In this document: piece by piece, positions 43,414 to 52,013 of the stretch
Layout: each line of letters starts with the position of its first letter
Numbering within the stretch: the first letter of the stretch is position 1
Source: RGIG426 sp045598965
GTDB lineage: Bacteria > Bacillota > Clostridia > Oscillospirales > Acutalibacteraceae
Length of the DNA: 64,000 nt
Direction: 5' to 3'
Assembly (NCBI GenBank): GCA_045598965.1
Contig: JAZRVH010000027.1
Span: 1 to 64,000, forward strand
Notes under the pieces: generated by a model
Told to the model about the DNA's origin: nothing
The model's input: only the letters and a program-made list of their open reading frames with translations
The model's database searches: none
Translations under genes and position numbers: made by a program

Positions 43414-44618
43414 CAACATTCAAGTATGAGGCTCAGTCGTCCAGCGGCGGTAAATTAACCGGCGTAATTGAAGCGTATGACCGCTTAGACGCAATTGCCA
43501 AGATTCGTGAGCAGGGTGGCGTTGTCACCAAAATTTCCGAAACAAAGAAAAAAGAGGGCGGCTCGTTCCTCGGCCCGAAAAAGATTTCCGAAAAAGAGCT
43601 GTCCCTTGTGTGCAGCCAGTTCGGTATTATTCTTTCTTCCGGTTTGCCGCTTGTGCGTACCGTTGAGCTAGTCGCCAACCAGACCGAAAACAAAGACTTG
43701 AAGCTTTTGCTTACTGAGGTCGCACACGACGTTGCCGCCGGTCACTCGTTGTCCGACAGTTTCCAGGATCGTGGCACGACACTTCCCGTTACGTTTATTG
43801 AGACGGTGCGTGCCGGTGAAAAATCCGGTAACTTGGAGCAATCCTTTAAGCGTATGGAAACTTTCTATGACAAGTCCGCTAAAACCAAAGGTAAGGTAAA
43901 ATCCGCTTTGACCTATCCGGCATTTGTCGGTGTCGTGGCAGTGGTCGTTATCTTCATCATCATGGTGGTTGCGGTTCCTATGTTTAAGGAAACGTTTGAA
44001 AGCCAGGGCGGTGAATTGCCGCTTCCGACGAAGTTACTCATTGCTATGTCCGAGTTTATGACGAAGCACTTTATCTTGCTTGCCGGTATTATTGCCGCTC
44101 TCATTTTGGCGTATCGTATTTTTGCACGTACCGATTACGGTCGTGAAAAAATCGCCATCTTTATGCTCAATATGCCTGTGCTTGGCAAGGTGAACAGTAT
44201 GAGCTGTGCCAGCCAGTTTGCCAACACCTTCGTCAATATGTTCTCTGCCGGCTTGACGGTTGTGGAGGCCATTAACGTTACCGGTAAGGTTATCGGAAAC
44301 TACGTGGTCAGCCGTGCAGTGCTTGAGATGAATGCCGGTATCGAAGCCGGTCGTCGTCTCGGTGACTGTATGCGTGATATCGAGTATTTCCCCGACCTTC
44401 TGAAAGAAATGACCGCCGTCGGTGAGGAAACCGGTTCTCTGGAAACCACCCTCGGCATTACCGCAGAGTATTATGACAACGAAGTGGACCTTGCTACCAC
44501 CAAGGCAACCGCTCTTATTGAACCGATTATGATCGTGTTCCTTGCAGTGTTTGTCTGCTTCGTTCTGTTGTCCGTGTACTTGCCGATGTTTGCTATGTAC
44601 GACAACGCCGACGCTTAA
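43410..44618 (+). CDS. pilC: Type IV pilus inner-membrane platform protein
   Basis: A 402-residue GspF/PilC family protein of normal length. A cytoplasmic N-terminal domain precedes two GspF repeats (about 70-190 and 270-400), each ending in membrane segments (about 168-190, 215-238 and 375-398). SGLPLVRTVE and SAGLTVVEAI mark the two repeats. It couples PilB/PilT to the pilin helix. Start is TTG 43410, nine bases after AAGGAAGGAG and overlapping the pilT stop. Confidence 0.93.
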   Translation: MTTFKYEAQSSSGGKLTGVIEAYDRLDAIAKIREQGGVVTKISETKKKEGGSFLGPKKISEKELSLVCSQFGIILSSGLPLVRTVELVANQTENKDLKLLLTEVAHDVAAGHSLSDSFQDRGTTLPVTFIETVRAGEKSGNLEQSFKRMETFYDKSAKTKGKVKSALTYPAFVGVVAVVVIFIIMVVAVPMFKETFESQGGELPLPTKLLIAMSEFMTKHFILLAGIIAALILAYRIFARTDYGREKIAIFMLNMPVLGKVNSMSCASQFANTFVNMFSAGLTVVEAINVTGKVIGNYVVSRAVLEMNAGIEAGRRLGDCMRDIEYFPDLLKEMTAVGEETGSLETTLGITAEYYDNEVDLATTKATALIEPIMIVFLAVFVCFVLLSVYLPMFAMYDNADA

Positions 44619-44630
44619 GCACTTACAAGA

Positions 44631-44652
44631 GGGAGGGGGATTTCCCTCTCCC
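44631..44652 (+). other. Intercistronic hairpin between pilC and pilD
   Basis: GGGAGGGGGA pairs with TCCCTCTCCC (one mismatch) and no T-run follows. Possibly an mRNA-processing or stabilising element. Confidence 0.4.
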
Positions 44653-44680
44653 ATCTATCCCAAGTTAGGAGTGATATCGG

Positions 44681-45598
44681 ATGCTTCCTGTTTTTGAAAC
44701 GCTCGGTAATCTCAACTACCTCAAAGACAGTACGGGAACCTACATATACATTTTGTGTGTTGTGGCGTTGTTTGGTCTTTGTATGGGTAGCTTTCTCAAC
44801 TGTGCTGCCTGGCGTATAGTTCATGAGGAGTCGGTTCTTCACGGACGTTCCCACTGTGCAAAATGCAATCATCCGCTCGGCTTTTTTGATTTGATTCCGC
44901 TGTTCAGCTACATCTTTTTGGGTGGCAAATGCCGGTATTGCAAAGAGAAAATCGCCTTCCGCTATCTGTTAGCAGAGCTGCTGTCTGCGGCGGTGTTTGT
45001 GACCATTCTTTTGGGCTTCGGTTTTACGATGCAGGCATTGGAAGCGGCATTTTTGGGTGCTATTCTGCTGTGCATTTCCTTCGCTGACTTAGAGGATTAT
45101 CTCGTACCCGATCGCTTGATTATTGCCGGTATTGCCGGTCGATTGGTGTTTGCGATTGCCTCCGGCATTTACGAGGGAACGGTATGGACCGACTTGCTCA
45201 ATACGATTGTGGGCGGCTTTGCCGTGGCACTTCCGCTGTATGTTTTGGTTATCGTTGCCGACAAGGTGATGGAAAAAGAAACAATGGGCGGCGGTGATAT
45301 CAAGTTAATTTTTATGATTGGTTTGTATTTCCGTTGGCAGTGCAGTCTGTTTATTATGATTGTGGCGTGTGTGTTCGGTATGATTTTCGGTATCGTCAAC
45401 AACGCCCGTCAGAAGGATGAAGAACCGGTGCAAATTCCGGACGCCTCCGCTCCGACGGAGGAGATTCTTGCCGCCATTGAGGCACAAGAAGAACAAAAGT
45501 TGATTCCTTTCGGTCCGTCGATTGCGGCGGGTGCATGGGTGGCGATGTTTTTCGGCAGCCTGATTGTCGACTGGTATCAAGGTTTGTTCGCAATTTAA
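44681..45598 (+). CDS. pilD: Prepilin peptidase / N-methyltransferase
   Basis: A 305-residue A24-family aspartyl protease in the membrane. The N-terminal part has the four-Cys zinc motif CxxC...CxxC (CAKC, CRYC) of the methylase domain. Catalytic aspartates are in SFADLEDY and GGGDIKL. About seven or eight membrane segments span the rest. It would cleave after Gly in the leaders of the giant pilin and the minor prepilins and methylate the new N-terminus. The last membrane segment is preceded by a 40-residue acidic cytoplasmic loop. TTAGGAG precedes the ATG. Confidence 0.93.
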   Translation: MLPVFETLGNLNYLKDSTGTYIYILCVVALFGLCMGSFLNCAAWRIVHEESVLHGRSHCAKCNHPLGFFDLIPLFSYIFLGGKCRYCKEKIAFRYLLAELLSAAVFVTILLGFGFTMQALEAAFLGAILLCISFADLEDYLVPDRLIIAGIAGRLVFAIASGIYEGTVWTDLLNTIVGGFAVALPLYVLVIVADKVMEKETMGGGDIKLIFMIGLYFRWQCSLFIMIVACVFGMIFGIVNNARQKDEEPVQIPDASAPTEEILAAIEAQEEQKLIPFGPSIAAGAWVAMFFGSLIVDWYQGLFAI

Positions 45599-45667
45599 CG
45601 TAAATATCCCACCAATTCGGTGTGATAGATAGATTCAAAAAAATTGGCTTATAAGGGAGGAAACGGG

Positions 45668-46645
45668 ATGTTAGGGATCGATATCGGCAACAACGAGATT
45701 AAGATCACAGCCCGCAAAGGTGACACCATTCGTATGGTGAGTGAAAAGCTGCCGACCAACTTGGTTAAAGACGGCGTCGTGCAGTTACAAGATGCGATGG
45801 CGGAATTTATCCGCAATATTCGCAAAAAATACAAATTGCCCGGTGGCGATTGCACATTGATTTTGCCGCCGTCGCAGGTGTTCTGCCGTCATATTCATTT
45901 TCCGGTAATGGAGGAGGAACGTCTGCGTATCAACCTGCCGTATGAAATGCGTGACTATCTTTCGGGCGAAAGTGACCGCTATTTTTACGACTATTTGGTG
46001 GATGATATTCCGAAGGATGAATCCGGTGCTCCGATGGGTATTGAAACAACGGCTGCAGCGGTGCAGAAAACGGTGATTGTCGAGGATTCCTTGATGATGC
46101 AAAGTGCGGGACTTAAGCTGACTACCGCTATCCCGCAGGAAATGGCGTACCGTAACCTGTTGATGCAAAATCCCGAAATTGCCGAGAGCGGCAAGGACTA
46201 TTGTATTGTGGATATCGGCCACCTGTCTACGCATGCCTATTTCTATAAAGGCACCCAGCACGAGGCAACCAAGCTCATTGATGTGGGTTGTACCGCTATT
46301 GATATGGCGATTGCCGAGGCGATGGACGTGGACGTCTATGTGGCAAGTGCGTATAAAGAGACAAACCATAACTCCGCTTTGGATCAACCGCAGTGCGAAG
46401 AAGTGTATAACCACATCGCATTTGAGATTATGAAAGCCCTTAACTTCTACGGCTTTACCAGCAATGCGGAGAATGCTCAACACATCTATTATGCCGGCGG
46501 CGGTTCTGAGATTCAGCCGCTTCTCCGTGTGATTACCGAAACAACGGGCCTCACGGCACGCAGCGTCAATGACCTGCTCCCCGAGAAGTTCCAAAATCCG
46601 TATGCCACCCGTTGTGCCATGTCGCTTGGTGCTACTTTGCAGTAA
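45668..46645 (+). CDS. pilM: Pilus assembly ATPase PilM
   Basis: A 325-residue actin-fold protein that binds ATP and the cytoplasmic tail of PilN on the membrane's inner face. The N-terminal phosphate-1 loop LGIDIGNNEIKI, the CIVDIGHLST phosphate-2 segment and AGGGSEIQPL adenosine motif are in FtsA/PilM order. ATG 45668 follows AAGGGAGG; an upstream in-frame start lacks such a site. pilN- and pilO-like genes follow, completing the PilMNO alignment complex without PilP or PilQ, as expected in a monoderm. Confidence 0.88.
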   Translation: MLGIDIGNNEIKITARKGDTIRMVSEKLPTNLVKDGVVQLQDAMAEFIRNIRKKYKLPGGDCTLILPPSQVFCRHIHFPVMEEERLRINLPYEMRDYLSGESDRYFYDYLVDDIPKDESGAPMGIETTAAAVQKTVIVEDSLMMQSAGLKLTTAIPQEMAYRNLLMQNPEIAESGKDYCIVDIGHLSTHAYFYKGTQHEATKLIDVGCTAIDMAIAEAMDVDVYVASAYKETNHNSALDQPQCEEVYNHIAFEIMKALNFYGFTSNAENAQHIYYAGGGSEIQPLLRVITETTGLTARSVNDLLPEKFQNPYATRCAMSLGATLQ

Positions 46646-46660
46646 GGAGGGGAGTTACAA

Positions 46661-47410
46661 ATGGCTAAAGAAAAGAAAGAAAAGAAAGCCCAGGGTACAC
46701 CGGATGCACCTGAAGCCGGTGGCAAAGGGTTAAGTATGGATGTCAATTTGGACTTCCTGAAGGATATCGGCAAAAAGAAAGCCAGTTCCGGTCTTCCCAA
46801 CAAAAAGACGATGAACTTGGTGGTTTTGGAGAAAGGTGAAAACTCCAAAACCACGGACATTGTGCTTATTGTGTTGTTGGTGGTTATTTTGGCGGTATTT
46901 GCCAAGTTTGGTGTTCTCGATATTTATAACGAGAAAAAGGCGGAGCAGGAGAAAACCGATGCCGCACAAGCCGAACTGGAACAGAACAAAGAACTCCTTA
47001 CTCGCTATGAGGCGGTGTTCGAGAAATTCAGCCACTATTTCAAAGCATTCCTTAGCGAGGATGAGCTCAAGCTTGTTGACCGCCTTGAGCTGATTGACAT
47101 GCTGGATGAGCATCTCTTTAATGTGGCAGAAATGCAAAGCGTGAACATCAATGGAAACACCATTGGTATTAGCTTCTATGATGTTACCCTTGAACAGGTC
47201 GGTCAGCTTGCTCAGGATTTGAGCGATAACAAGTTGGTCACTAATGTAGACCTGCAGACTGCATCCACCAACAAAGACAAGAACGGTAACCTGCTGACCG
47301 GCACCGAAAAGGTGTTGACTGCCACGATTACTCTCCAGGTGGAAATCCCGCCGGAAGAAGAGGAGAGCACTGCAGAAGAGGTTTCCGAGGAGGAGGTGAG
47401 CGTGCAATGA
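46661..47410 (+). CDS. PilN-like pilus assembly protein
   Basis: A 249-residue bitopic membrane protein. A long cytoplasmic N-terminus (about 1-65) is rich in Lys and contains VNLDFLKD, which resembles the NLLP-type PilM-binding motif of PilN. One membrane helix (about 67-89) is followed by a coiled coil and a ferredoxin-like external domain, then an acidic tail. Sequence identity to PilN is low, so the name rests on position after pilM, topology and size. It overlaps the next gene by four bases. Confidence 0.75.
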   Translation: MAKEKKEKKAQGTPDAPEAGGKGLSMDVNLDFLKDIGKKKASSGLPNKKTMNLVVLEKGENSKTTDIVLIVLLVVILAVFAKFGVLDIYNEKKAEQEKTDAAQAELEQNKELLTRYEAVFEKFSHYFKAFLSEDELKLVDRLELIDMLDEHLFNVAEMQSVNINGNTIGISFYDVTLEQVGQLAQDLSDNKLVTNVDLQTASTNKDKNGNLLTGTEKVLTATITLQVEIPPEEEESTAEEVSEEEVSVQ

Positions 47411-48012
47411 CGAACAAGATGAGTAGCCGTGATAAGGTTTTGATGGGCGTTTTGGCTTTGGTCGTTCTTGCCGCCGCCTGGTATATGCTTTTTCTGACTC
47501 CGACTAAGAACAAAATTGCAGAGCTTCAAACTCAACAGCAGAGCATCTCGGAAGAGAATAACGTTGTTGTAGAGGACATTAAAGTCCTCAAAGGTTGGAT
47601 GGAAGACCTCGGTCTTTCGCTCGACGATGATGACGAAAAGGTCACCAATTTCACGAAAATCGCCGACTACAACAACCTTGTGAATTTGACGGATGAAGTC
47701 AACCAAATCCTCGGCGTAACCGAGACCTTCTCGATGAACTTTTCTACGCCGGAACGTGGCGAAAACTGCTATCGCCGTGATATTTCCGTTACGTTCAAAA
47801 CCAATTCTCGCCAGGATGCCATTGATGTTCTGCGTAGCTTTAACGAGATGGAGCATGGTTGTTTGCTGAACAACATTACATTCTCCTTAGGTAAGAGCGA
47901 AGCGGGCGATGAAACTGCTAACGTCAACTGCAACATCTCTATTTTTGAATACGAGAAGACAGAAGATGGTTCCGAAGATACCGGTTCTGCGGAAGAGGCC
48001 CCTGCCGCCTAA
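47407..48012 (+). CDS. PilO-like pilus assembly protein
   Basis: A 201-residue bitopic membrane protein. A membrane helix (about 11-33) is followed by a coiled coil (about 35-65), then a small alpha/beta external domain and an acidic Ala/Glu tail. Topology and place at the end of pilMNO fit PilO, the PilN partner. ATG overlaps the pilN-like stop. A strong terminator follows 14 bases after the stop, so the pilus operon ends here. Confidence 0.75.
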   Translation: MTNKMSSRDKVLMGVLALVVLAAAWYMLFLTPTKNKIAELQTQQQSISEENNVVVEDIKVLKGWMEDLGLSLDDDDEKVTNFTKIADYNNLVNLTDEVNQILGVTETFSMNFSTPERGENCYRRDISVTFKTNSRQDAIDVLRSFNEMEHGCLLNNITFSLGKSEAGDETANVNCNISIFEYEKTEDGSEDTGSAEEAPAA

Positions 48013-48026
48013 TTCTTGTTAGAATT

Positions 48027-48070
48027 AAAACCCCATCTGTGGCGAATGCCACAGATGGGGTTTTGTTTTT
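48027..48070 (+). terminator. Terminator of the pilus operon
   Basis: AAAACCCCATCTGTGGC pairs with GCCACAGATGGGGTTTT (17 bp, 4-base loop) with T-runs on both strands. It also serves gpsA. Confidence 0.95.
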
Positions 48071-48099
48071 TAGCGATGAAATTTAACGAATAGAGGTGG

Positions 48100-49095
48100 T
48101 TACTGAATGTCAGTTTCCTGTTTTTTCGGGCGACCCATCAGACGATTGATAGCGTTACGGGGGGATTCTCCCTCATAACAGACACGGTAGCACGCTTCGG
48201 TGATAGGCATTTCAACGTGGTGTTTTTCGGCAAGACGTACCGCACTTTTCACGGCCAAATAGCCTTCCACAGTGCCGACGGCTTTAATGGCATCTTGTGG
48301 GTTGGTGCCTTGTCCAATGAGAATGCCTGCACGGCGGTTACGACTGTGCATACTGCCGCAGGTAACGATGAGGTCACCCATTCCCGAAAGGCCGGAAAAC
48401 GTGTGCTCATTGCCGCCGAGAGCGGCACCCAGACGCATCATTTCCGCCAATCCTCGGGTCATCAGAGCCGCTTTCGTGTTGTCGCCCATTTGCAACCCGT
48501 CGCAGATGCCAGCTGACAGGGCGATGACATTTTTTAGAGCACCACCCAGTTCAACGCTGACTACGTCATCGGTTGTGTAAATGCGGAAAACGGGATTCAT
48601 TAAGATATCTTGTACAGCTTTAGCGGTGTCTAAATTTTTAGATGCCGCCACCACAGAGGTGGGAACACCACGACCGACCTCCTCAGCATGGGAGGGGCCG
48701 GATAGCACGGCGACTTGTGCCTCGGGGAGAGTGGCTTCTACGATTTCGGAAAACCGGCGGCAGCTTTTTTCTTCAAGGCCCTTGGTGGCAATCGCAATAA
48801 TACCGCCTTTTCTAAAGTGGGGGCGAATACGTTGTGCTGTTTGCTCCAAAGCGAAGGAAGGAGTGACCATCAACGTTAAATCAGCATCGGCAACGCACGC
48901 CTCGTCGGTGGTGAGGGTCATGGATGATGGGATTGCCACGTTGGGGAGCAAGCGTCGATGTTCACCGTGTTCACGAATTTCGTCAATCTCCTGTTGAAAC
49001 GGAGACCAAAGGGTAACCTCGTGACCGAAGCGATGTGCCATAACGGCGAGGGCAGCTCCCCAGCCACCGGAACCTAAAACGGTAATTTTAGCCAT
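48100..49095 (-). CDS. gpsA: Glycerol-3-phosphate dehydrogenase [NAD(P)+]
   Basis: A 331-residue cytoplasmic enzyme reducing dihydroxyacetone phosphate to sn-glycerol-3-phosphate for phospholipid synthesis. Rossmann loop GSGGWGAALA at the N-terminus, catalytic lysine region ALKNVIALSAGICDG and GLSGMGDLIVTC are all present, at normal length. It follows plsY by 11 bases, so substrate and acyltransferase are made together. ATG is preceded by AAGGAGAAT. Confidence 0.96.
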   Translation of the reverse strand: MAKITVLGSGGWGAALAVMAHRFGHEVTLWSPFQQEIDEIREHGEHRRLLPNVAIPSSMTLTTDEACVADADLTLMVTPSFALEQTAQRIRPHFRKGGIIAIATKGLEEKSCRRFSEIVEATLPEAQVAVLSGPSHAEEVGRGVPTSVVAASKNLDTAKAVQDILMNPVFRIYTTDDVVSVELGGALKNVIALSAGICDGLQMGDNTKAALMTRGLAEMMRLGAALGGNEHTFSGLSGMGDLIVTCGSMHSRNRRAGILIGQGTNPQDAIKAVGTVEGYLAVKSAVRLAEKHHVEMPITEACYRVCYEGESPRNAINRLMGRPKKQETDIQ

Positions 49096-49106
49096 AGATA
49101 TTCTCC

Positions 49107-49838
49107 TTATTCTTCGGTGTTTTCCTCATTTTTTTCGGTTTTGGATGACGAGTTTTTGCCGAAACGGCTTTCGGTGCCGTTAAGAATGCGGCGGATGTTC
49201 GGAATGTGTTTTATAAAGACGAGCAAGACCGCCGCCCCCATCATAGCGGTGCAAAAGCCGATGGCGGTGGCGTCCACATCGTCAAACAGTGTGGGGAACA
49301 GGAACGTGCCGACTACCATACCGAGTCCACCGCAAAGAGAAGCGGCGGATACCATCCGTGTAAGGCCGACAACAATGGTAAACGAGGCGAGTGCAAGCAA
49401 GGCGGCACGCCAGTCTAAGATAAGGCCAAGCCCCAGTGTGGCAACAACGCCTTTGCCGCCACGAAAGCCGAAATACAAGGGAAACAGATGCCCCACAACG
49501 CAAAACAGACCGGCCAAATAGCCGCCAATCAGTTTCAAATAAGTGGGGTCAAAATCGCCGCCGCCCCAATGCATAAGGATGAATTGACCGAGCAATACCG
49601 CCACAAGACTTTTGAGCAAATCTCCAAGACCGGTAGCAATGGCGGGGCCCCATCCCTGGGTTCGCAAAACGTTGGTGGCACCGGCGTTTCCGGAGCCGTA
49701 ATTGCGGATATCATCGTGTTGACGTGCTTTGGTGAGGATGATGGCGGTGTTGATACTGCCGAGCAAATAGGCAATACACGCCGTAAGCAACATCGGTAAC
49801 GCACAAGCACGAGTGATTTCAAGAAGTGCAGTCCACAT
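49107..49838 (-). CDS. plsY: Acyl-phosphate:glycerol-3-phosphate acyltransferase
   Basis: Membrane acyltransferase making lysophosphatidate from acyl-phosphate and G3P. The three conserved loops are visible: GSINTAIILT, the GSGNAGATNVLR motif and FRGGKGVVATLG. About seven membrane helices. A 25-residue charged tail at the C-terminus and a 15-residue N-terminal extension make it a little longer than usual (243 residues). First gene of the plsY-gpsA operon under a consensus promoter. Confidence 0.95.
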   Translation of the reverse strand: MWTALLEITRACALPMLLTACIAYLLGSINTAIILTKARQHDDIRNYGSGNAGATNVLRTQGWGPAIATGLGDLLKSLVAVLLGQFILMHWGGGDFDPTYLKLIGGYLAGLFCVVGHLFPLYFGFRGGKGVVATLGLGLILDWRAALLALASFTIVVGLTRMVSAASLCGGLGMVVGTFLFPTLFDDVDATAIGFCTAMMGAAVLLVFIKHIPNIRRILNGTESRFGKNSSSKTEKNEENTEE

Positions 49839-49875
49839 AAGTGAAAACTCCTATTAAAAAATTCCATACATGTTC

Positions 49876-49904
49876 ATTATACTCTATGCTTGGCAGAATG
49901 TCAA
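49876..49904 (-). promoter_or_regulatory. Promoter of plsY-gpsA
   Basis: Minus strand TTGACA (49899-49904), 17-bp spacer, TATAAT (49876-49881): perfect consensus. Confidence 0.88.
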
Positions 49905-49957
49905 TTCACCTACCAGCATTTCCTGTAAAAGTTCGGTGCAAAAAACGGATTTTCCCC

Positions 49958-49986
49958 TTGAAATTCGACGGCATTTGCGATATAAT
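49958..49986 (+). promoter_or_regulatory. Promoter of the DUF1846 gene
   Basis: TTGAAA (49958-49963), 17-bp spacer, TATAAT (49981-49986). Confidence 0.8.
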
Positions 49987-50029
49987 AGTAGCCGTATAAA
50001 AGTGAAATCGGAAAGTGAGTGTGGGAAGT

Positions 50030-51514
50030 ATGATGAAAGTCGGATTTGACAACGACCGATATTTAACGATGCAGTCGGAGCATATCCGTGAACGCATTCA
50101 GAAATTCGGCGGAAAGCTGTATTTGGAGTTCGGCGGCAAATTGTTTGACGACTATCATGCGTCCCGTGTGCTTCCCGGGTTTCAGCCGGACAGTAAAGTG
50201 CGGATGCTGATGCAGATGAAGGATGAAGCGGAAATCGTGATTGCCATCAACGCCGGCGACATTGAAAAGAACAAGGTGCGTGGCGACTTGGGAATTACCT
50301 ACGATTTGGATGTGCTTCGCCTTATTGATGCGTTCCGTGGTATTGGCCTTTTTGTCGGCAGTGTGGTGATTACCCGCTACACCGACCAACCGGCAGTGGT
50401 GGCGTTTGAAAGACGTCTGGAATCCCTCGGAATGACCGTTTATCGCAACTATACGATTGCCGGATATCCTTCGAATATCCCGCTTATCGTCAGCGACGAC
50501 GGTTACGGCAAAAACGATTTTATCGAAACCTCCCGCCACCTTGTGGTGGTGACGGCTCCCGGTCCCGGAAGCGGTAAAATGGCGGTGTGTCTGTCCCAAC
50601 TTTACCACGAGCACAAACGAGGCAACCGTGCGGGCTACGCCAAATTTGAGACGTTCCCCATTTGGAATTTGCCGCTCAAACATCCGGTCAATCTGGCATA
50701 CGAAGCGGCGACTGCCGATTTGGACGACGTGAATATGATTGACCCGTTCCACTTAGAGGCCTACGGCGAGACCACGGTCAACTACAACCGTGATGTGGAG
50801 ATTTTTCCCGTTTTGTCTGCTATTTTTGAGCGGATTTACGGGGAGTGTCCCTACAAGTCGCCTACGGATATGGGCGTGAATATGGCGGGCTACTGCATTG
50901 TGGATGATGAGGCAGTTTGTGCCGCCGCACGGCAGGAAATTATTCGCCGCTACTATGCGGCTCAGTGCGAGAACCGTAAAGGGCTTGCCCCTGACGAGCC
51001 GATTTATAAGATTGAACTGCTTATGAAGCAGGCGGGGGTGACCCTCTCTGACCGTCCTGCGGTATCGGCGGCGTTGGCAAAGGCGGCTCTCACCGAGGAA
51101 CCCGCCGCCGCTTTCGAATTGCCGGATGGTTCGCTGGTAACCGGCAAAACCTCACGGCTTTTGGGGGCGTGCTCGTCGGCGTTGCTTAATACGTTAAAAA
51201 TCTTCGGTGGCATCGACGATAGCATTCACTTGCTTTCACCGGAGGTTCTTGAACCGATTCAAAAGCTGAAAACCGAATATCTCGGCAACCACAATCCCCG
51301 TCTCCATGTGGACGAAATTTTGCTGGCGTTGTCGGTGTGTGCGGCGACGGACAGTAACGCCAAGCACGCCTTAGACCAACTACCAAAGCTGAAAAACTGT
51401 CAGCTTCATTCGTCGGTGATTTTGTCCCAGGTGGATGACAAAACGCTGAAAAGCCTCGGAGTTATGGTGACCTGCGAGCCCAATTACCAGACGAAAAAAC
51501 TCTTTCATCGCTAA
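50030..51514 (+). CDS. DUF1846 family protein
   Basis: A 494-residue cytoplasmic protein of the DUF1846 family, common in Firmicutes and conserved over its full length. Its biochemical role is not established. A segment TAPGPGSGKMAVCLSQLYH (about residue 175) looks like a phosphate-binding loop of a P-loop-like fold, and CPYKSPTDMGVNMAGY is another conserved stretch. Two adjacent ATGs (50030 and 50033) are possible starts after GTGGGAAG. It is monocistronic with its own promoter and terminator. Confidence 0.85.
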   Translation: MMKVGFDNDRYLTMQSEHIRERIQKFGGKLYLEFGGKLFDDYHASRVLPGFQPDSKVRMLMQMKDEAEIVIAINAGDIEKNKVRGDLGITYDLDVLRLIDAFRGIGLFVGSVVITRYTDQPAVVAFERRLESLGMTVYRNYTIAGYPSNIPLIVSDDGYGKNDFIETSRHLVVVTAPGPGSGKMAVCLSQLYHEHKRGNRAGYAKFETFPIWNLPLKHPVNLAYEAATADLDDVNMIDPFHLEAYGETTVNYNRDVEIFPVLSAIFERIYGECPYKSPTDMGVNMAGYCIVDDEAVCAAARQEIIRRYYAAQCENRKGLAPDEPIYKIELLMKQAGVTLSDRPAVSAALAKAALTEEPAAAFELPDGSLVTGKTSRLLGACSSALLNTLKIFGGIDDSIHLLSPEVLEPIQKLKTEYLGNHNPRLHVDEILLALSVCAATDSNAKHALDQLPKLKNCQLHSSVILSQVDDKTLKSLGVMVTCEPNYQTKKLFHR

Positions 51515-51523
51515 AAAATGACA

Positions 51524-51566
51524 CAAAGCCCCGTAAAGGCGAACGCCCTTACGGGGCTTTGTTTGT
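51524..51566 (+). terminator. Terminator of the DUF1846 gene
   Basis: CAAAGCCCCGTAA...TTACGGGGCTTTG stem with T-rich tail. Confidence 0.9.
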
Positions 51567-51606
51567 GAAAAAACCGTAAACAATGGAAAAAGTTCACAAA
51601 ATACCC

Positions 51607-51634
51607 TTGCATTTTCCAAAAAAATGGCTATAAT
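51607..51634 (+). promoter_or_regulatory. groESL promoter
   Basis: TTGCAT (51607-51612), 16-bp spacer, TATAAT (51629-51634), immediately upstream of the CIRCE operator. Confidence 0.8.
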
Positions 51635-51639
51635 AAAGG

Positions 51640-51666
51640 TTAGCACTCGCAAAGCTTGAGTGCTAA
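51640..51666 (+). promoter_or_regulatory. CIRCE operator (HrcA site)
   Basis: Perfect TTAGCACTC-N9-GAGTGCTAA inverted repeat overlapping the groESL transcription start. It indicates HrcA repression relieved by heat shock. Confidence 0.98.
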
Positions 51667-51705
51667 AACCGTTCAAAATATCATTCACATAAAGGAGGCA
51701 ATAGT

Positions 51706-51990
51706 ATGAACATCAAACCGTTAGCGGACCGTGTGGTTTTGCAATTCGTTGAGGCGGAGGAAACTACCAAAAGCGGTATTATTCTTGCCGGTGCGGCGAA
51801 AGAAAAACCCCAAGTGGCGGAAGTGAAAGCGGTGGGACCGGGCGGCATTGTCGACGGCAAGGAAGTCGAAATGTTCGTTAAGGTAGGCGACAAAGTACTT
51901 TTGAGCAAATACGCCGGCACCGAAGTGAAGCTGGATGGCGTGGAGTATATGATCGTCCGTCAGAACGACATTTTGGCGATTGTCGAATAA
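51706..51990 (+). CDS. groES: Co-chaperonin GroES
   Basis: A 94-residue Hsp10 that caps the GroEL cage. N-terminal IKPLADRVVLQ, mobile loop ETTKSGIILAGAAKEKP and C-terminal VRQNDILAIVE are typical. Ribosome-binding site AAAGGAGG; 23 bases ahead of groEL; under CIRCE/HrcA control. Confidence 0.98.
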   Translation: MNIKPLADRVVLQFVEAEETTKSGIILAGAAKEKPQVAEVKAVGPGGIVDGKEVEMFVKVGDKVLLSKYAGTEVKLDGVEYMIVRQNDILAIVE

Positions 51991-52013
51991 TTTTTTGAAG
52001 GAGAATTTGTGTT